53,666 nucleotides of DNA from contig CACFGT010000009.1 in assembly GCA_902565935.1 (NCBI GenBank), positions 1-53,666 on the forward strand, written 5' to 3'. Of this stretch, positions 9,126 to 18,165 are shown in pieces. The notes under the pieces are model-generated. The model did no database searches and was not told where the DNA came from. It saw only the letters and a program-made list of their open reading frames with translations. How positions within the stretch are numbered: the first letter of the stretch is position 1; the number at the start of each line of letters is the position of its first letter. The stretch is from an uncultured Pelagibacteraceae bacterium (GTDB lineage Bacteria > Pseudomonadota > Alphaproteobacteria > Pelagibacterales > Pelagibacteraceae). A program made the position numbers and the translations under genes.

Positions 9126-10238
9126 ATGAGAATAGGCGTACCTAAGGAAATTAAGCCTCAAGAAAATCGAATAGGTCTTACCCCAGAAAGTGTAAAAACT
9201 CTTGTATCAGAGGGTCATGAAGTTTTAGTTGAGGACAATGGAGGTTATGAAGCAGGTTTTGAAAATGATCAATATCAAAATGCAGGCGCAAAAATTGTAA
9301 ATAAAGCTTCAGATATTTTTAATGATGCCGACATAATAGTAAAAGTTAAAGAGCCTCAAAAAATTGAGGTAGATATGATTAGAGAAAATCAAATAGTTTA
9401 TACTTACTTACATTTAGCAGCTGCAAAGGAATTAACTAAAGGTTTAATTAAATCAAAAAGTATAAATATTGCCTATGAAACGGTAACTGATGATAATGGC
9501 AGACTTCCACTGCTTGCTCCAATGAGTGCGGTTGCGGGTCGAATGTCTGTTCAAGCTGGAGCACATTGTTTAGAAAAAAATCAAAAAGGTAGAGGAATAT
9601 TATTAGGAGGTGCTCCTGACGGTGAGCCTGCAAGTGTTTTAATTCTTGGAGGCGGCGTAGTTGGAGAAAATGCTGCAATAATTGCTACTGGTATGAAAGC
9701 TAAAGTTCATATTGTTGATAAGTCTGAAACAAGACTAAATCAATTAGTAAAAACTTTTGGAGATAAAATCATTCCAGAACAAAGTGATAAAATAAATTTA
9801 AATAAGTTAGTGGCTGAGGCAGATTTAATTGTTGGTGGAGTTTTGATACCTGGGGCTGAAGCACCAAAATTAGTTACTAAGGATATGTTAAAACTAATGA
9901 AAAGAGGATCTGTGATAGTTGATGTCGCAATTGATCAAGGTGGTTGTGTTGAGACAAGTAAACCAACTACTCATGGAAATCCTACTTACATTGTTGATGA
10001 CGTAGTACATTATTGTGTAGCAAATATGCCAGGAGGTGTTCCAAGAACATCAACTTTTGCACTTAATAAAGCAACCCTTCCTTACTTGGTAAAACTTGCA
10101 AACAAAGGCTATCACAAAGCTTTAAAAGAAGATAAAAATTTTTTAGCAGGACTTAATGTCTGTAAAGGACAAGTGACTTATAAAGCTGTTGCTGATGTTT
10201 TTGGCCACGAATATGTTGACCCTGCATTAGCTCTTTAA
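9126..10238 (+). CDS. ald: Alanine dehydrogenase
   Basis: 370 residues, the normal length. The N-terminus MRIGVPKEIKPQENRIGLTP is the family signature. YTYLHLAAA holds the catalytic-site His, the NAD-binding Rossmann loop is GGGVVGENAA, and VDVAIDQGGC with the late NMPGGVPRTST motif complete the match. It converts alanine + NAD to pyruvate + ammonia + NADH. It follows the aminotransferase by 9 bp, so the pair forms a cycle that regenerates the amino acceptor and releases the substrate nitrogen as ammonia. The 3' end overlaps the convergent epimerase gene by 12 bp. Confidence 0.95.
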   Translation: MRIGVPKEIKPQENRIGLTPESVKTLVSEGHEVLVEDNGGYEAGFENDQYQNAGAKIVNKASDIFNDADIIVKVKEPQKIEVDMIRENQIVYTYLHLAAAKELTKGLIKSKSINIAYETVTDDNGRLPLLAPMSAVAGRMSVQAGAHCLEKNQKGRGILLGGAPDGEPASVLILGGGVVGENAAIIATGMKAKVHIVDKSETRLNQLVKTFGDKIIPEQSDKINLNKLVAEADLIVGGVLIPGAEAPKLVTKDMLKLMKRGSVIVDVAIDQGGCVETSKPTTHGNPTYIVDDVVHYCVANMPGGVPRTSTFALNKATLPYLVKLANKGYHKALKEDKNFLAGLNVCKGQVTYKAVADVFGHEYVDPALAL

Positions 10239-11243
10239 ATTATAATAATCTAAATACCAATTTAAAAACTTTTGAATACCATTTTGGTATTTTGTTTTAG
10301 GATTGTAACCAGTTATTTTTTTTAAAAGACTAGTATCGGATAAAGTTGAATATACATCACCTTTTTGCATGGGCAAATAATTTTTTATTGCCCTCTTTTT
10401 TAATTTTTTTTCAAGCTCATTAATAAAATCGGCGAGAAGAATTTTTTTTGTATTACCAATATTAAGAATTCTGAAAGGTGCAACGCTTGATAAGCTATCA
10501 TCTTTATATTTTTTTGATGAATTTAATTTTGGAGCTTTGTTGGTTAATTTAAAAATACCATCAACAATATCATCAATAAAAGTATAGTCTCTGTACATCT
10601 TACCTTTGTTATAAATATCTATTTTTTTTCCTTTTATGATATTTCTTGTAAATTTAAAGTAAGCCATATCTGGTCGACCCCAAGGACCATAAACCGTGAA
10701 AAATCTTAATACTGTTATTGGTAATCTCCATAAACTTGAGTAAGAATGAGCTAAGTTTTCTGTTGATTTTTTTGTAGCTGCGTAAAAACTTATCTGACTA
10801 TCTGTTTTATCAATTTCTTGAAAAGGAAATTTTTTATTAGCTCCATAAACAGAAGAACTTGATCCAATTATCAGATGTTTTATTTTTAGTTTTTTTGCAG
10901 CCTCAATTATGTAATAAGTTCCAATAATATTTGAGTTTAAATATACTTTTGGATTTTGAATACTATATCTTACTCCTGCTTGGGCAGCTAAATGAATAAT
11001 TATTGATGGTTTAAATTTATTAATTGAGTTATTCAAAATTTTTTGATTCTCAAGATTTCCTTTTATAAATGAAAAGTTTTTATAATTTTTTAGAATTCTT
11101 AATCTGGAATTTTTTAATTTTACATCATAATAATTATTCATTGAATCAAAACCACAAACTTTAAAACCTTTGTCTAAATATCTTTTTGAAACATGAAAGC
11201 CAATGAAACCAGATGATCCAGTTATAAAAATTTTTGTTTTCAT
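10227..11243 (-). CDS. NAD-dependent sugar-nucleotide epimerase, UDP-glucuronate 4-epimerase-like
   Basis: Extended SDR protein. The glycine motif GSSGFIGFHVSKRYL follows directly after the ATG at 11243, which I prefer over an in-frame start nine codons upstream (11270) because the Rossmann strand normally begins at once. FDSMNNYYDVKLKNSRL and HLAAQAGVRYSI are characteristic of UDP-glucuronate 4-epimerases (CapI/WbpP-like). The YxxxK catalytic pair is in SFYAATKKS, and RFFTVYGPWGRPDMA also fits. It likely makes UDP-galacturonate or a related sugar for surface polysaccharide. It stands alone between ald and the dehydrogenase, divergent from the latter. Confidence 0.82.
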   Translation of the reverse strand: MKTKIFITGSSGFIGFHVSKRYLDKGFKVCGFDSMNNYYDVKLKNSRLRILKNYKNFSFIKGNLENQKILNNSINKFKPSIIIHLAAQAGVRYSIQNPKVYLNSNIIGTYYIIEAAKKLKIKHLIIGSSSSVYGANKKFPFQEIDKTDSQISFYAATKKSTENLAHSYSSLWRLPITVLRFFTVYGPWGRPDMAYFKFTRNIIKGKKIDIYNKGKMYRDYTFIDDIVDGIFKLTNKAPKLNSSKKYKDDSLSSVAPFRILNIGNTKKILLADFINELEKKLKKRAIKNYLPMQKGDVYSTLSDTSLLKKITGYNPKTKYQNGIQKFLNWYLDYYNLKS

Positions 11244-11260
11244 TTTTTCTTTATATTTAA

Positions 11261-11266
11261 TATAAT
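11261..11266 (+). promoter_or_regulatory. Consensus -10 hexamer, leaderless-type promoter for the 814-aa dehydrogenase
   Basis: A perfect TATAAT ends six bases before the GTG start at 11273, so a normal transcription start would fall at or next to the initiation codon. No Shine-Dalgarno is present. No convincing -35 is seen at 17 bp; TTGTTT at 11235-11240 is 20 bp away. Confidence 0.5.
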
Positions 11267-11272
11267 ACAATA

Positions 11273-13717
11273 GTGAGTAAAGAAATTCCTAAATCGACTA
11301 AAGTAGCTGTAATTGGTGGTGGAGTAGTTGGTTGTTCTGTTGCATATCATTTAGCTAAATTTGGTTTGAAAGATACTGTTCTTTTCGAGAGAGATCAATT
11401 AACTTCTGGAACAACCTGGCATGCAGCAGGTCTTGTAAGTCAATTAGGGCCTACGGCTGCAATAACAAAAATTAGAAAATACACATTAGATTTATATAAA
11501 GAGCTTGAAAAAAAAGTAGATCATTCAGCTGGATTAAGACTAAATGGGGCACTTTCAATTGCTCAAAATAAAGGGCGATGGCAAGAGCTTCAAAGACAGG
11601 CAACAACTGCACAACTTTATGATGTTGATGTTAGAATTTTAAACAAAGATCAAATAAAAAAAAATTATCCAATCATAAACACTGATGATGTTATAGGTGG
11701 TATCCTAATGCCGGGTGATGGTGCCGCTGATCCATCTGGAGTTACACATATGTTAGCGAAAGCAGCAAGAATGGAAGGTGCACAAATTTTTGAAAAATCG
11801 CCAGTTGAGGAAATTTTAACCAAAAATGGAAAAATTTCAGGCGTAAAAGTTAATGGGCAAAAAGTAGAATGTGAATATATAGTTTTAGCTTCCGGGATGT
11901 GGTCAAGACAAATAGGAGAAAAAGTTGGAGTGAGTATTCCACTTTATCCTGCTGAACATTTTTATATTATTACAGAACCTATTGAAAATCTTTCAAGAAC
12001 TTTACCAGTTATTCGAGACTTTGATAATAGAACATATATTAAAGAAGATGCAGGTAAAATATTAGTTGGTATTTTTGAGGGAAATTCAATACCTGCGTGG
12101 AATAAAACAAATAAAGTTCCAGAAGATTTTTCCTTTGGAGAATTTCAAGAAAATTTTGAACATTTTGAACCCTATTTAAAATCTGCAATCAAAAGATTTC
12201 CAGTTTTAGAGTCCGCGGGTATTAGAAAATTTTTCTCAGGCCCAGAATCTTTTACTCCTGACACAAACACTTTATTAGGTGAAGTTCCTGAAATTAAAAA
12301 CTTTTTTGTATGTTGTGGTCTTAACAGTATTGGAATTGGTAGTGGGGGTGGTGTTGGTAAAGTAACAGCTGAATGGTTAATGACTGGACATATTAATGAG
12401 GATATCTTTAGTTATGATATTAAAAGATTTCAAAAATTTCATTCAGAATTAGGATTTATTAAAAAAAGAATTACCGAGTCTTTAGGAGATTTATATGGAA
12501 TGCATTGGCCTTTTAAACAACATAAGACATCTAGAAATATAAAAACTCTTCCACATCATGAAAATTTAAAAAGCTTTGGGGCATGTTTTGGTGTTTCAGG
12601 TGGATATGAGAGACCAATGTGGTTTGCCTTAGATGGAGAATTAGCTCAATATGAATACAGTTATAATTATCAAAATTGGTATCCTTCAGCCGAGTATGAG
12701 ACTAATAATACAATAAAAAACGTTGGTTTATTTGATTTAACACCATTTTCAAAATTTGAAATAAAATCTGATAATGCTCATGAGGAACTTCAAAGAATTT
12801 GTACAGCTAATATTAAAAATGAGGTTGGTAAGTGTACATATACCCAAATGTTAAATAAGGATGGTGGAATAGAAACAGATTTAACAGTCGTATGTATTGA
12901 TGATGGACACTTTAGAATAATAAGCTCAGCTGCAACTAGAGAACGAGATAAATTTCATATAAATAAATATTTAAGCAAAGGAATTGAGTTAAATGATGTA
13001 ACTGATGATCTTTGTGTATTTGGGTTATTTGGACCAAAAAGTAGAGATTTAATGAAATCAATAAGCCAAGATAATTTTGATAATCAGAGTTTTAAATTTG
13101 GTGAAGCAAAATATATATCAATTAATGGAATTAAAATCTGGGCTCAACGATTATCTTATGTGGGTGAATTAGGTTATGAATTGTATGTAAAATTTGGCGA
13201 TGCAAAAAAAATTTATGAATTATTAGTAAACAAAGGTAAAGACTTTAATCTTTCTAATTGTGGGATGCATTCAATGGATATTTTGCGGATGGAAAGTGGT
13301 TTTTTACACTGGGGTCATGACATTTCACCTGAGGAAAACCAATATCAAGCAGGATTATCTTTTGCGATAAGCAAAAGTAAAAGTGTTGATTTTATGGGTA
13401 AAAAAGCTTTAGAAAAAATTAAGAAAGATAAAATTAAAAGTAGATTTTTAATGTTTACTTTAGAAAACAGTAAACCAGGTGAACCATTACTTCTTCATGA
13501 TGAGCCTATCTATTTAGAGGAAAAAATTATTGGAAAAACAACATCAGGAAACTATTCATTCAATTTCAAAAAAAATCTTATGTTTGGATATGTAAATAAT
13601 GACATTTCTAATGATGAACTGCAAAAAAAGAAATTATTTGTTGAAGTTGAAAAGCAAAAATACCCAATAAAACTTAATTTAAAACCATTAAAACAAACAA
13701 ATTATAAAAATATTTAA
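11273..13717 (+). CDS. Dimethylglycine/sarcosine dehydrogenase-type flavoprotein (DAO + GcvT domains)
   Basis: 814 residues, GTG start. The N-terminal half is a FAD-binding DAO domain (VAVIGGGVVGCSVAYHL at about 11-27). SGTTWHAAGL puts His50 at the position that covalently binds FAD in mitochondrial dimethylglycine dehydrogenase. The C-terminal half (about 430-810) is a GcvT-like folate-binding domain, with KNVGLFDLTPFSKFEIK, GLFGPKSRDLM and the late MGKKALEK motif. It removes methyl groups from dimethylglycine or sarcosine and passes them to tetrahydrofolate, part of glycine betaine breakdown and one-carbon supply. It could be specific for either substrate. It shares a TTAA with the convergent transporter stop. 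Confidence 0.85.
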   Translation: MSKEIPKSTKVAVIGGGVVGCSVAYHLAKFGLKDTVLFERDQLTSGTTWHAAGLVSQLGPTAAITKIRKYTLDLYKELEKKVDHSAGLRLNGALSIAQNKGRWQELQRQATTAQLYDVDVRILNKDQIKKNYPIINTDDVIGGILMPGDGAADPSGVTHMLAKAARMEGAQIFEKSPVEEILTKNGKISGVKVNGQKVECEYIVLASGMWSRQIGEKVGVSIPLYPAEHFYIITEPIENLSRTLPVIRDFDNRTYIKEDAGKILVGIFEGNSIPAWNKTNKVPEDFSFGEFQENFEHFEPYLKSAIKRFPVLESAGIRKFFSGPESFTPDTNTLLGEVPEIKNFFVCCGLNSIGIGSGGGVGKVTAEWLMTGHINEDIFSYDIKRFQKFHSELGFIKKRITESLGDLYGMHWPFKQHKTSRNIKTLPHHENLKSFGACFGVSGGYERPMWFALDGELAQYEYSYNYQNWYPSAEYETNNTIKNVGLFDLTPFSKFEIKSDNAHEELQRICTANIKNEVGKCTYTQMLNKDGGIETDLTVVCIDDGHFRIISSAATRERDKFHINKYLSKGIELNDVTDDLCVFGLFGPKSRDLMKSISQDNFDNQSFKFGEAKYISINGIKIWAQRLSYVGELGYELYVKFGDAKKIYELLVNKGKDFNLSNCGMHSMDILRMESGFLHWGHDISPEENQYQAGLSFAISKSKSVDFMGKKALEKIKKDKIKSRFLMFTLENSKPGEPLLLHDEPIYLEEKIIGKTTSGNYSFNFKKNLMFGYVNNDISNDELQKKKLFVEVEKQKYPIKLNLKPLKQTNYKNI

Positions 13718-14565
13718 TTAATTTTTCTTCTTAAAAAAATTACAAATAAAACTGATGTAGTCATCATGATTAGTGCATATGCAGCTGTAGGTACCATATA
13801 TATCATATCTTCAAATAATTGTGTTCCAACAAAAACTGCTAAGGTACCATTTTGTAATCCACATTCTAAAGATATACATCTTTGTTGAGCTACACCTGAT
13901 GCAAAAAATTTTGCTGTATAAAAACCAATAATCATCATTATAATGTTTAATGTTAAAGCAATTGTCCCTGCTTTGGTTAGAAACATTACAATACTATCCC
14001 ATTCCTCTATATATATTGCTATGAAAACAATTATAAATAATCCTATCGATATCCTTTGGATGATTTTCATATTTTTTAAAATGAATTGGTCTGCAAATTT
14101 TCTAACTAACATTCCAATTATTACTGGAACTGTGACTACAAAAAACATTTTCAAAGATATACCAAGCATAGATATTTCTTTTTCAACATATGAAATATTA
14201 AATAAATCAATTGATAAAAAAACTATGTAAGGAACTGATACGATACTTATTAAACTTGCAAAAGCAGTTAAGGATATTGAAAGTGCTACATCGCCATCTG
14301 CAAACTTAGTTAAAACATTTGAGGTAACACCACCAGGTGCTGCTGCTATTAACATTACTCCTAAAGCAAGTTCAATTGGAGTTTTTAAGATGATTATTAA
14401 TAGATATCCTATAATTGGAAGAACAATTAATTGACAAATTAACCCAACAAAAAACTCTTTAGGGTTTTGAAAAACTCTAGTGAAATCCTTTACAGTTAAA
14501 GACGCACCAAGTCCCAACATTATTAAAGCTAATGCAACTGGTGCAATTGTAGTTACAATTCCCAT
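13714..14565 (-). CDS. BASS-family (bile acid:sodium symporter-like) transporter
   Basis: 283 residues with about nine membrane spans. MLGLGASLTVKDFTRVFQNPK near the N-terminus, AAAPGGVTSNVLTKFADGDVALSISLT and GLQNGTLAVFVGTQL near the C-terminus are the conserved BASS/SBF motifs lining the sodium and substrate sites. It is probably a sodium-coupled importer of an organic anion such as a keto acid, but the substrate cannot be told. The stop codon overlaps the convergent dehydrogenase stop through TTAA. Confidence 0.85.
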   Translation of the reverse strand: MGIVTTIAPVALALIMLGLGASLTVKDFTRVFQNPKEFFVGLICQLIVLPIIGYLLIIILKTPIELALGVMLIAAAPGGVTSNVLTKFADGDVALSISLTAFASLISIVSVPYIVFLSIDLFNISYVEKEISMLGISLKMFFVVTVPVIIGMLVRKFADQFILKNMKIIQRISIGLFIIVFIAIYIEEWDSIVMFLTKAGTIALTLNIIMMIIGFYTAKFFASGVAQQRCISLECGLQNGTLAVFVGTQLFEDMIYMVPTAAYALIMMTTSVLFVIFLRRKIN

Positions 14566-14607
14566 GACCCCTCTGTAATATTATAACGAAATCAATTTAT
14601 TTCAAAT

Positions 14608-15582
14608 TTAAGAAATTACAAGAAGATTTAAAACTTTTCGGATAAACTTTGCCTTATATCTAAAAGCTTCTGTTTGATAAGGTAAAATTTTTTTAAAATT
14701 CATTGTAGTTAAAACGTATTGTTTTTTTTCATTCATTTTAATCAAATCATTTTTTATTAAAAATTTACATTTTCTAATTATTGTTGCACGAGGAATTTGT
14801 GTCATATCAGAAATTGACATTGCACTAATACCAATATCAGAACCAAGATTATTTAATAAAACGTTGTTGGTCATAAAATAATCTAATGGAGGTTTATCAA
14901 CAGGATTTAATTCTTTTGAAACATTCAAAACTTGATTCATACAAATTGTTCCCCAAATATGAAATGTAGATAAATCTTGCATGAATTTATGGTAACCTAT
15001 GATTAAAGGTATTTGCATACGATAAAACCATCTCCAACATAATGAAAATCTTTTTTTAATTAAATTTTCAATCGATTTCGTATCAATTTTTTTTGATAAA
15101 ATTTTTTCTTTATTTAAAGCTAAGGAAACTAAATAAATATATTTTGCTGAAAATTTAATTTGATTAGTTGGTTTGACAAATTCAAATGCTTTTCGATCAA
15201 TTATAATTTTCTTTTTATCTCGACTTATTACTCCTTCTTTTTCAAGTTCTAAAACTTTTCTTCTAACTGTTTCTTTTGGTAAATCTAATTTTTCGCAGAG
15301 TTCAGTGATACTAAATTTTTCAATTTGCAGATATGATTTTGAATAATACTCATCATATGAATAATCTATTTGCATTTGATCATAAAATTGAAGAGTTTTT
15401 TCAACTAATGAAATGATTATCATATATTTATAGTGATCTTTGAATGCCCAATAAACATTATTCATCCAATTCCATTGATGAATAATCCAATCTTTACTAA
15501 AATTTGAATAGTTGCCCATTATGGTCTCAAAGACCTGTTCATCATTGATTGTTTTTGAAAAATCTATCTCTTGTATGCTCAT
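14608..15582 (-). CDS. Putative transcriptional regulator with two winged-helix domains
   Basis: 324 residues, no family name recognised. Two separated segments look like winged helix-turn-helix units: SITELCEKLDLPKETVRRKV with a following wing KKKIIIDR (about 90-130), and SISDMTQIPRATIIRKCKF with wing NEKKQYVLT (about 256-292). Each is preceded by a Trp/Tyr-rich helical region, so the protein looks like an internal duplication able to read two DNA half-sites alone. It is divergent from the small membrane-protein pair, whose shared intergenic region contains a weak palindrome. Targets and ligand are unknown. Confidence 0.6.
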   Translation of the reverse strand: MSIQEIDFSKTINDEQVFETIMGNYSNFSKDWIIHQWNWMNNVYWAFKDHYKYMIIISLVEKTLQFYDQMQIDYSYDEYYSKSYLQIEKFSITELCEKLDLPKETVRRKVLELEKEGVISRDKKKIIIDRKAFEFVKPTNQIKFSAKYIYLVSLALNKEKILSKKIDTKSIENLIKKRFSLCWRWFYRMQIPLIIGYHKFMQDLSTFHIWGTICMNQVLNVSKELNPVDKPPLDYFMTNNVLLNNLGSDIGISAMSISDMTQIPRATIIRKCKFLIKNDLIKMNEKKQYVLTTMNFKKILPYQTEAFRYKAKFIRKVLNLLVIS

Positions 15583-15610
15583 AGTTTAAAAAAGATATAT
15601 GAAACCCAAA

Positions 15611-15625
15611 TTGGACACATGTCAA
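15611..15625. promoter_or_regulatory. Weak palindrome upstream of the two-HTH regulator
   Basis: TTGGACA and TGTCAA form imperfect inverted arms around CA, 29 bp upstream of the regulator start and 69 bp upstream of the small membrane protein. Position is the main argument for an operator; the arms are short. Confidence 0.25.
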
Positions 15626-15693
15626 CTAAATACTGACCCAGTTTGAACTTTTTTAAAATTGCTCCAATCAGATTTACATGGTTTAAATTTAAT

Positions 15694-15924
15694 ATGAGTA
15701 ATAAAGGCTTTGCAGAAATACAAACGGACATCGAGACCCCAAATGGTGTTAATGTTGCTGAAAAGCCTTTAAAAACAGATGGAAATAGAATTAAAAGAGT
15801 TGATATCAATATCTTAAAATCCAAGTTGCAAGAGACTGAAAGTAAAGAATTTAAAAAAAATTTAATAATACTTTCAAGTTTAATTCTTGGTCTTGGGATT
15901 TTAGGTATCTATCTTTCATTCTAA
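15694..15924 (+). CDS. Small C-terminally membrane-anchored protein, paralog 1
   Basis: 76 residues from the ATG at 15694; an in-frame ATG at 15643 would add 17 residues rich in F/W that do not resemble the paralog, so the shorter form is preferred. The soluble N-terminal part leads into KRVDINILKSKLQ and ends in a single hydrophobic segment (about 55-74) at the very C-terminus, a tail-anchor layout. The next gene encodes a similar protein sharing KRxDINIL and the terminal membrane segment. No known function. Confidence 0.6.
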   Translation: MSNKGFAEIQTDIETPNGVNVAEKPLKTDGNRIKRVDINILKSKLQETESKEFKKNLIILSSLILGLGILGIYLSF

Positions 15925-15965
15925 GAAAATTTGCAAATTTTAAATATTCGTGATTTAATTGAATA

Positions 15966-16184
15966 ATGAAAAACCTTAACCTAAGTAATCTAAGCGTAAA
16001 AGAAAAGTTAGTTGCTAAGTACTTAGAAAAAGATAATCCTAAGCAAGATACAAAAAGGACAGATATCAATATTTTACTTAACAGAGTTAAATTAAAACAA
16101 AAAAATGAATCAAGAAAAAAATTGTATTTTTCAGCTGCAGCATCAACAGGTTTACTTTTATTTGGTATTATTATTTTCCAATAA
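15966..16184 (+). CDS. Small C-terminally membrane-anchored protein, paralog 2
   Basis: 72 residues, beginning 41 bp after paralog 1. The N-terminal SVKEKLVAKYLEKDNP is helical and charged. KRTDINILLNRVK aligns with KRVDINILKSKLQ of the upstream gene, followed by a KN/ESRKK basic patch and a C-terminal membrane span (about 53-71). The shared motif and topology indicate a tandem duplication. Function unknown; the motif could be a protein-interaction segment held at the inner membrane (inference). Confidence 0.6.
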   Translation: MKNLNLSNLSVKEKLVAKYLEKDNPKQDTKRTDINILLNRVKLKQKNESRKKLYFSAAASTGLLLFGIIIFQ

Positions 16185-16326
16185 TTAAAGATCGAAAAAA
16201 CTTCTTAAATATTAGATAAAATATTTTAACTTTTCCTAGGTAAAATCAGAGTTTTTTGTATTAACTTATTTAAGACATAAAATTTCTGTTACTATATATT
16301 TTAATATACAAGAAAATTTATAAATC

Positions 16327-17214
16327 ATGCGAATTTTTGATTGCACAACATTTTTCAACGAAAAAATGATTATGGATTTAAGATTTAATACCTTAAATCC
16401 ATATGTTACAAAATTCATCGTAGTCGAGTCAATTTATTCTCATAGTGGACAAAAAAAAAAATTAAACTTTAATATTAATGATTATCCTGATTTTAAAAAT
16501 AAAATAGAATATATTATAATCAAAGAAGAACCAGCTGATATCATTAAAGGTGATGAATTAATTAAAAACCCACATAACAAAAGATTTAATAGTTTAAAAA
16601 GAATTGAACAATCTTATGATTATATGATTAAAGGGATAAATGAGGCTAAAGAAGATGATTTAATACTCTTGAGTGATAATGATGAAATTCCTAATTTATC
16701 ACAATCTTCAATTGAAGACTTAAAAAAAACTGATTATGTAATTTTTAAACAGCTTTTTTTTTATTATAAATTTAATCTATTTTACGACAGAATACCCTGG
16801 TTTGGAACAAAAGGCTGTAAAAAAAAGAAATTAAAGAATTTTTCAACAATTAGAAATCTTAAAAATAAAAGATATCCTTTTTGGCGTTTAGATACTTATT
16901 TTTCTGATATTAAACAGACTAATTTGAAAATAATTGAAAAAGGTGGATGGCATTTTACTAACATTAAAACCCCAGATGAATTATTTGAAAAACTTAGTAA
17001 CTTTGGACATCATGATGAATTTGAACTAGCTAATTTAGATTTAGATAAGATAAAAGAAAAAGTAAAAAATAAAGAGGTATTTTATGATCACTTGGCTGAT
17101 AAGGGTTCATCTAATAGGTGGTCCGACAATTACAAACTTAAAAAAATTGATTTAAATTATTTACCAAAATATTTAGTTGAAAATTCTGAAAAATTTAAAG
17201 ATTGGATTGATTGA
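16327..17214 (+). CDS. Glycosyltransferase family 17-like protein
   Basis: 295 residues. The opening RIFDCTTFFNEKMIMDLRFNTLNPYVTKF with VVES, the LLSDNDEIP metal-binding-type motif (about 116-124) and GGWHFTNI near 205 are characteristic of GT17 (beta-1,4-N-acetylglucosaminyltransferase-like) proteins found in bacterial surface-sugar clusters. It probably transfers a sugar to a lipopolysaccharide or capsule intermediate in the cytoplasm; donor and acceptor are unknown. The downstream oxidoreductase begins two bases after its stop. Confidence 0.75.
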   Translation: MRIFDCTTFFNEKMIMDLRFNTLNPYVTKFIVVESIYSHSGQKKKLNFNINDYPDFKNKIEYIIIKEEPADIIKGDELIKNPHNKRFNSLKRIEQSYDYMIKGINEAKEDDLILLSDNDEIPNLSQSSIEDLKKTDYVIFKQLFFYYKFNLFYDRIPWFGTKGCKKKKLKNFSTIRNLKNKRYPFWRLDTYFSDIKQTNLKIIEKGGWHFTNIKTPDELFEKLSNFGHHDEFELANLDLDKIKEKVKNKEVFYDHLADKGSSNRWSDNYKLKKIDLNYLPKYLVENSEKFKDWID

Positions 17215-17216
17215 TA

Positions 17217-18164
17217 ATGATTAATTGGGGAGTAATTGGTTTTGGAAGAATGGGTAAACAATATGTTGATTGTTTAAAAATAAAATCAGATTTATTTAAG
17301 TTATCAGGTGTTTCTAGTAAAACTAGTTCAAATCTAAAGGAATTTAATTTTTACAAGACCTATGAGGAATTGATTAAACAAAAAGAAATTGATGCTATTT
17401 ACATATCTACATTAAATAATACTCACAAAGATTTAGTTATTTTAGCAAATACTTATAATAAGAAAATATTATGTGAAAAACCATTGGGAATGAATTTATT
17501 AGAAGTAAAGGAACTACATTCTTTACTCAAGAATAAAAAAGAAAATTTTTTAGAGGCTATTGCTTATAGAGCTCATCCAATTACATATGCAATTTTTGAA
17601 ATTTTGAAAGATAGAGAAATTGGCCAGGTAAAAAAAATTGAATCTAGCTTTGGTTTTAAGATTAAAAAGATAAAAAGAGATTCAAGATTATTTAATAAAG
17701 ATGTAGGGGGAGGAGCAATTTTAGATTTAGGATGTTACCCAATAAGTTTTTTTAATCTCTTTGATCAAGAAAATGATACTAAAATTATCAAATCAAACTT
17801 TGAATTATGTAAAACGGATGTTGATATAGATGGAGACATTTCTTTAAAAATAAATAATGAAATTGAAGCTATTGGAAAAGTAAGCTTTAAAGAAAATTTA
17901 GAAAATAAGTGCCGAGTTTATTGTGAAAATGCAATAATAACCGTACCTTCGCCTTGGCTTCCAACTAATAATACTTTCATAGAAATTGAGACTAAGAGTA
18001 GATACTTTAAAAAACTATTATCATCAGATAAAAATGTTTATCAGCATCTTTTAGAGGCAAGTTCTATTTTCTTTTCAAAAAATGGCAAAAAAAGAGATTT
18101 TCTAGTAGATATTGATGAGTCTTTAAGAATTGCAAAAATTATTGATTTATGGAAAAAAAAATAA
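17217..18164 (+). CDS. Gfo/Idh/MocA-family oxidoreductase
   Basis: NAD(P)-dependent dehydrogenase. GVIGFGRMGKQYVD is the Rossmann motif, CEKPLGMN contains the conserved catalytic-region Lys of EKP, and GGGAILDLGCYPI is the family GG(A/x)xxDxGxH/Y-type motif in the C-terminal domain. I choose ATG 17217 (MINWGVIGFG) over TTG 17211, which overlaps the preceding stop. About 316 residues. In this setting it probably oxidises or reduces a nucleotide sugar; the specific reaction is not readable. It ends one base before the convergent fusion gene stop. Confidence 0.8.
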   Translation: MINWGVIGFGRMGKQYVDCLKIKSDLFKLSGVSSKTSSNLKEFNFYKTYEELIKQKEIDAIYISTLNNTHKDLVILANTYNKKILCEKPLGMNLLEVKELHSLLKNKKENFLEAIAYRAHPITYAIFEILKDREIGQVKKIESSFGFKIKKIKRDSRLFNKDVGGGAILDLGCYPISFFNLFDQENDTKIIKSNFELCKTDVDIDGDISLKINNEIEAIGKVSFKENLENKCRVYCENAIITVPSPWLPTNNTFIEIETKSRYFKKLLSSDKNVYQHLLEASSIFFSKNGKKRDFLVDIDESLRIAKIIDLWKKK

Positions 18165-18165
18165 A

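Noticed and set aside
16207..16226. AAATATT/AATATTT hairpin in the gap before the GT17 gene.
   Set aside because: Only A-T pairs and no T-run after it; too weak to call a terminator.
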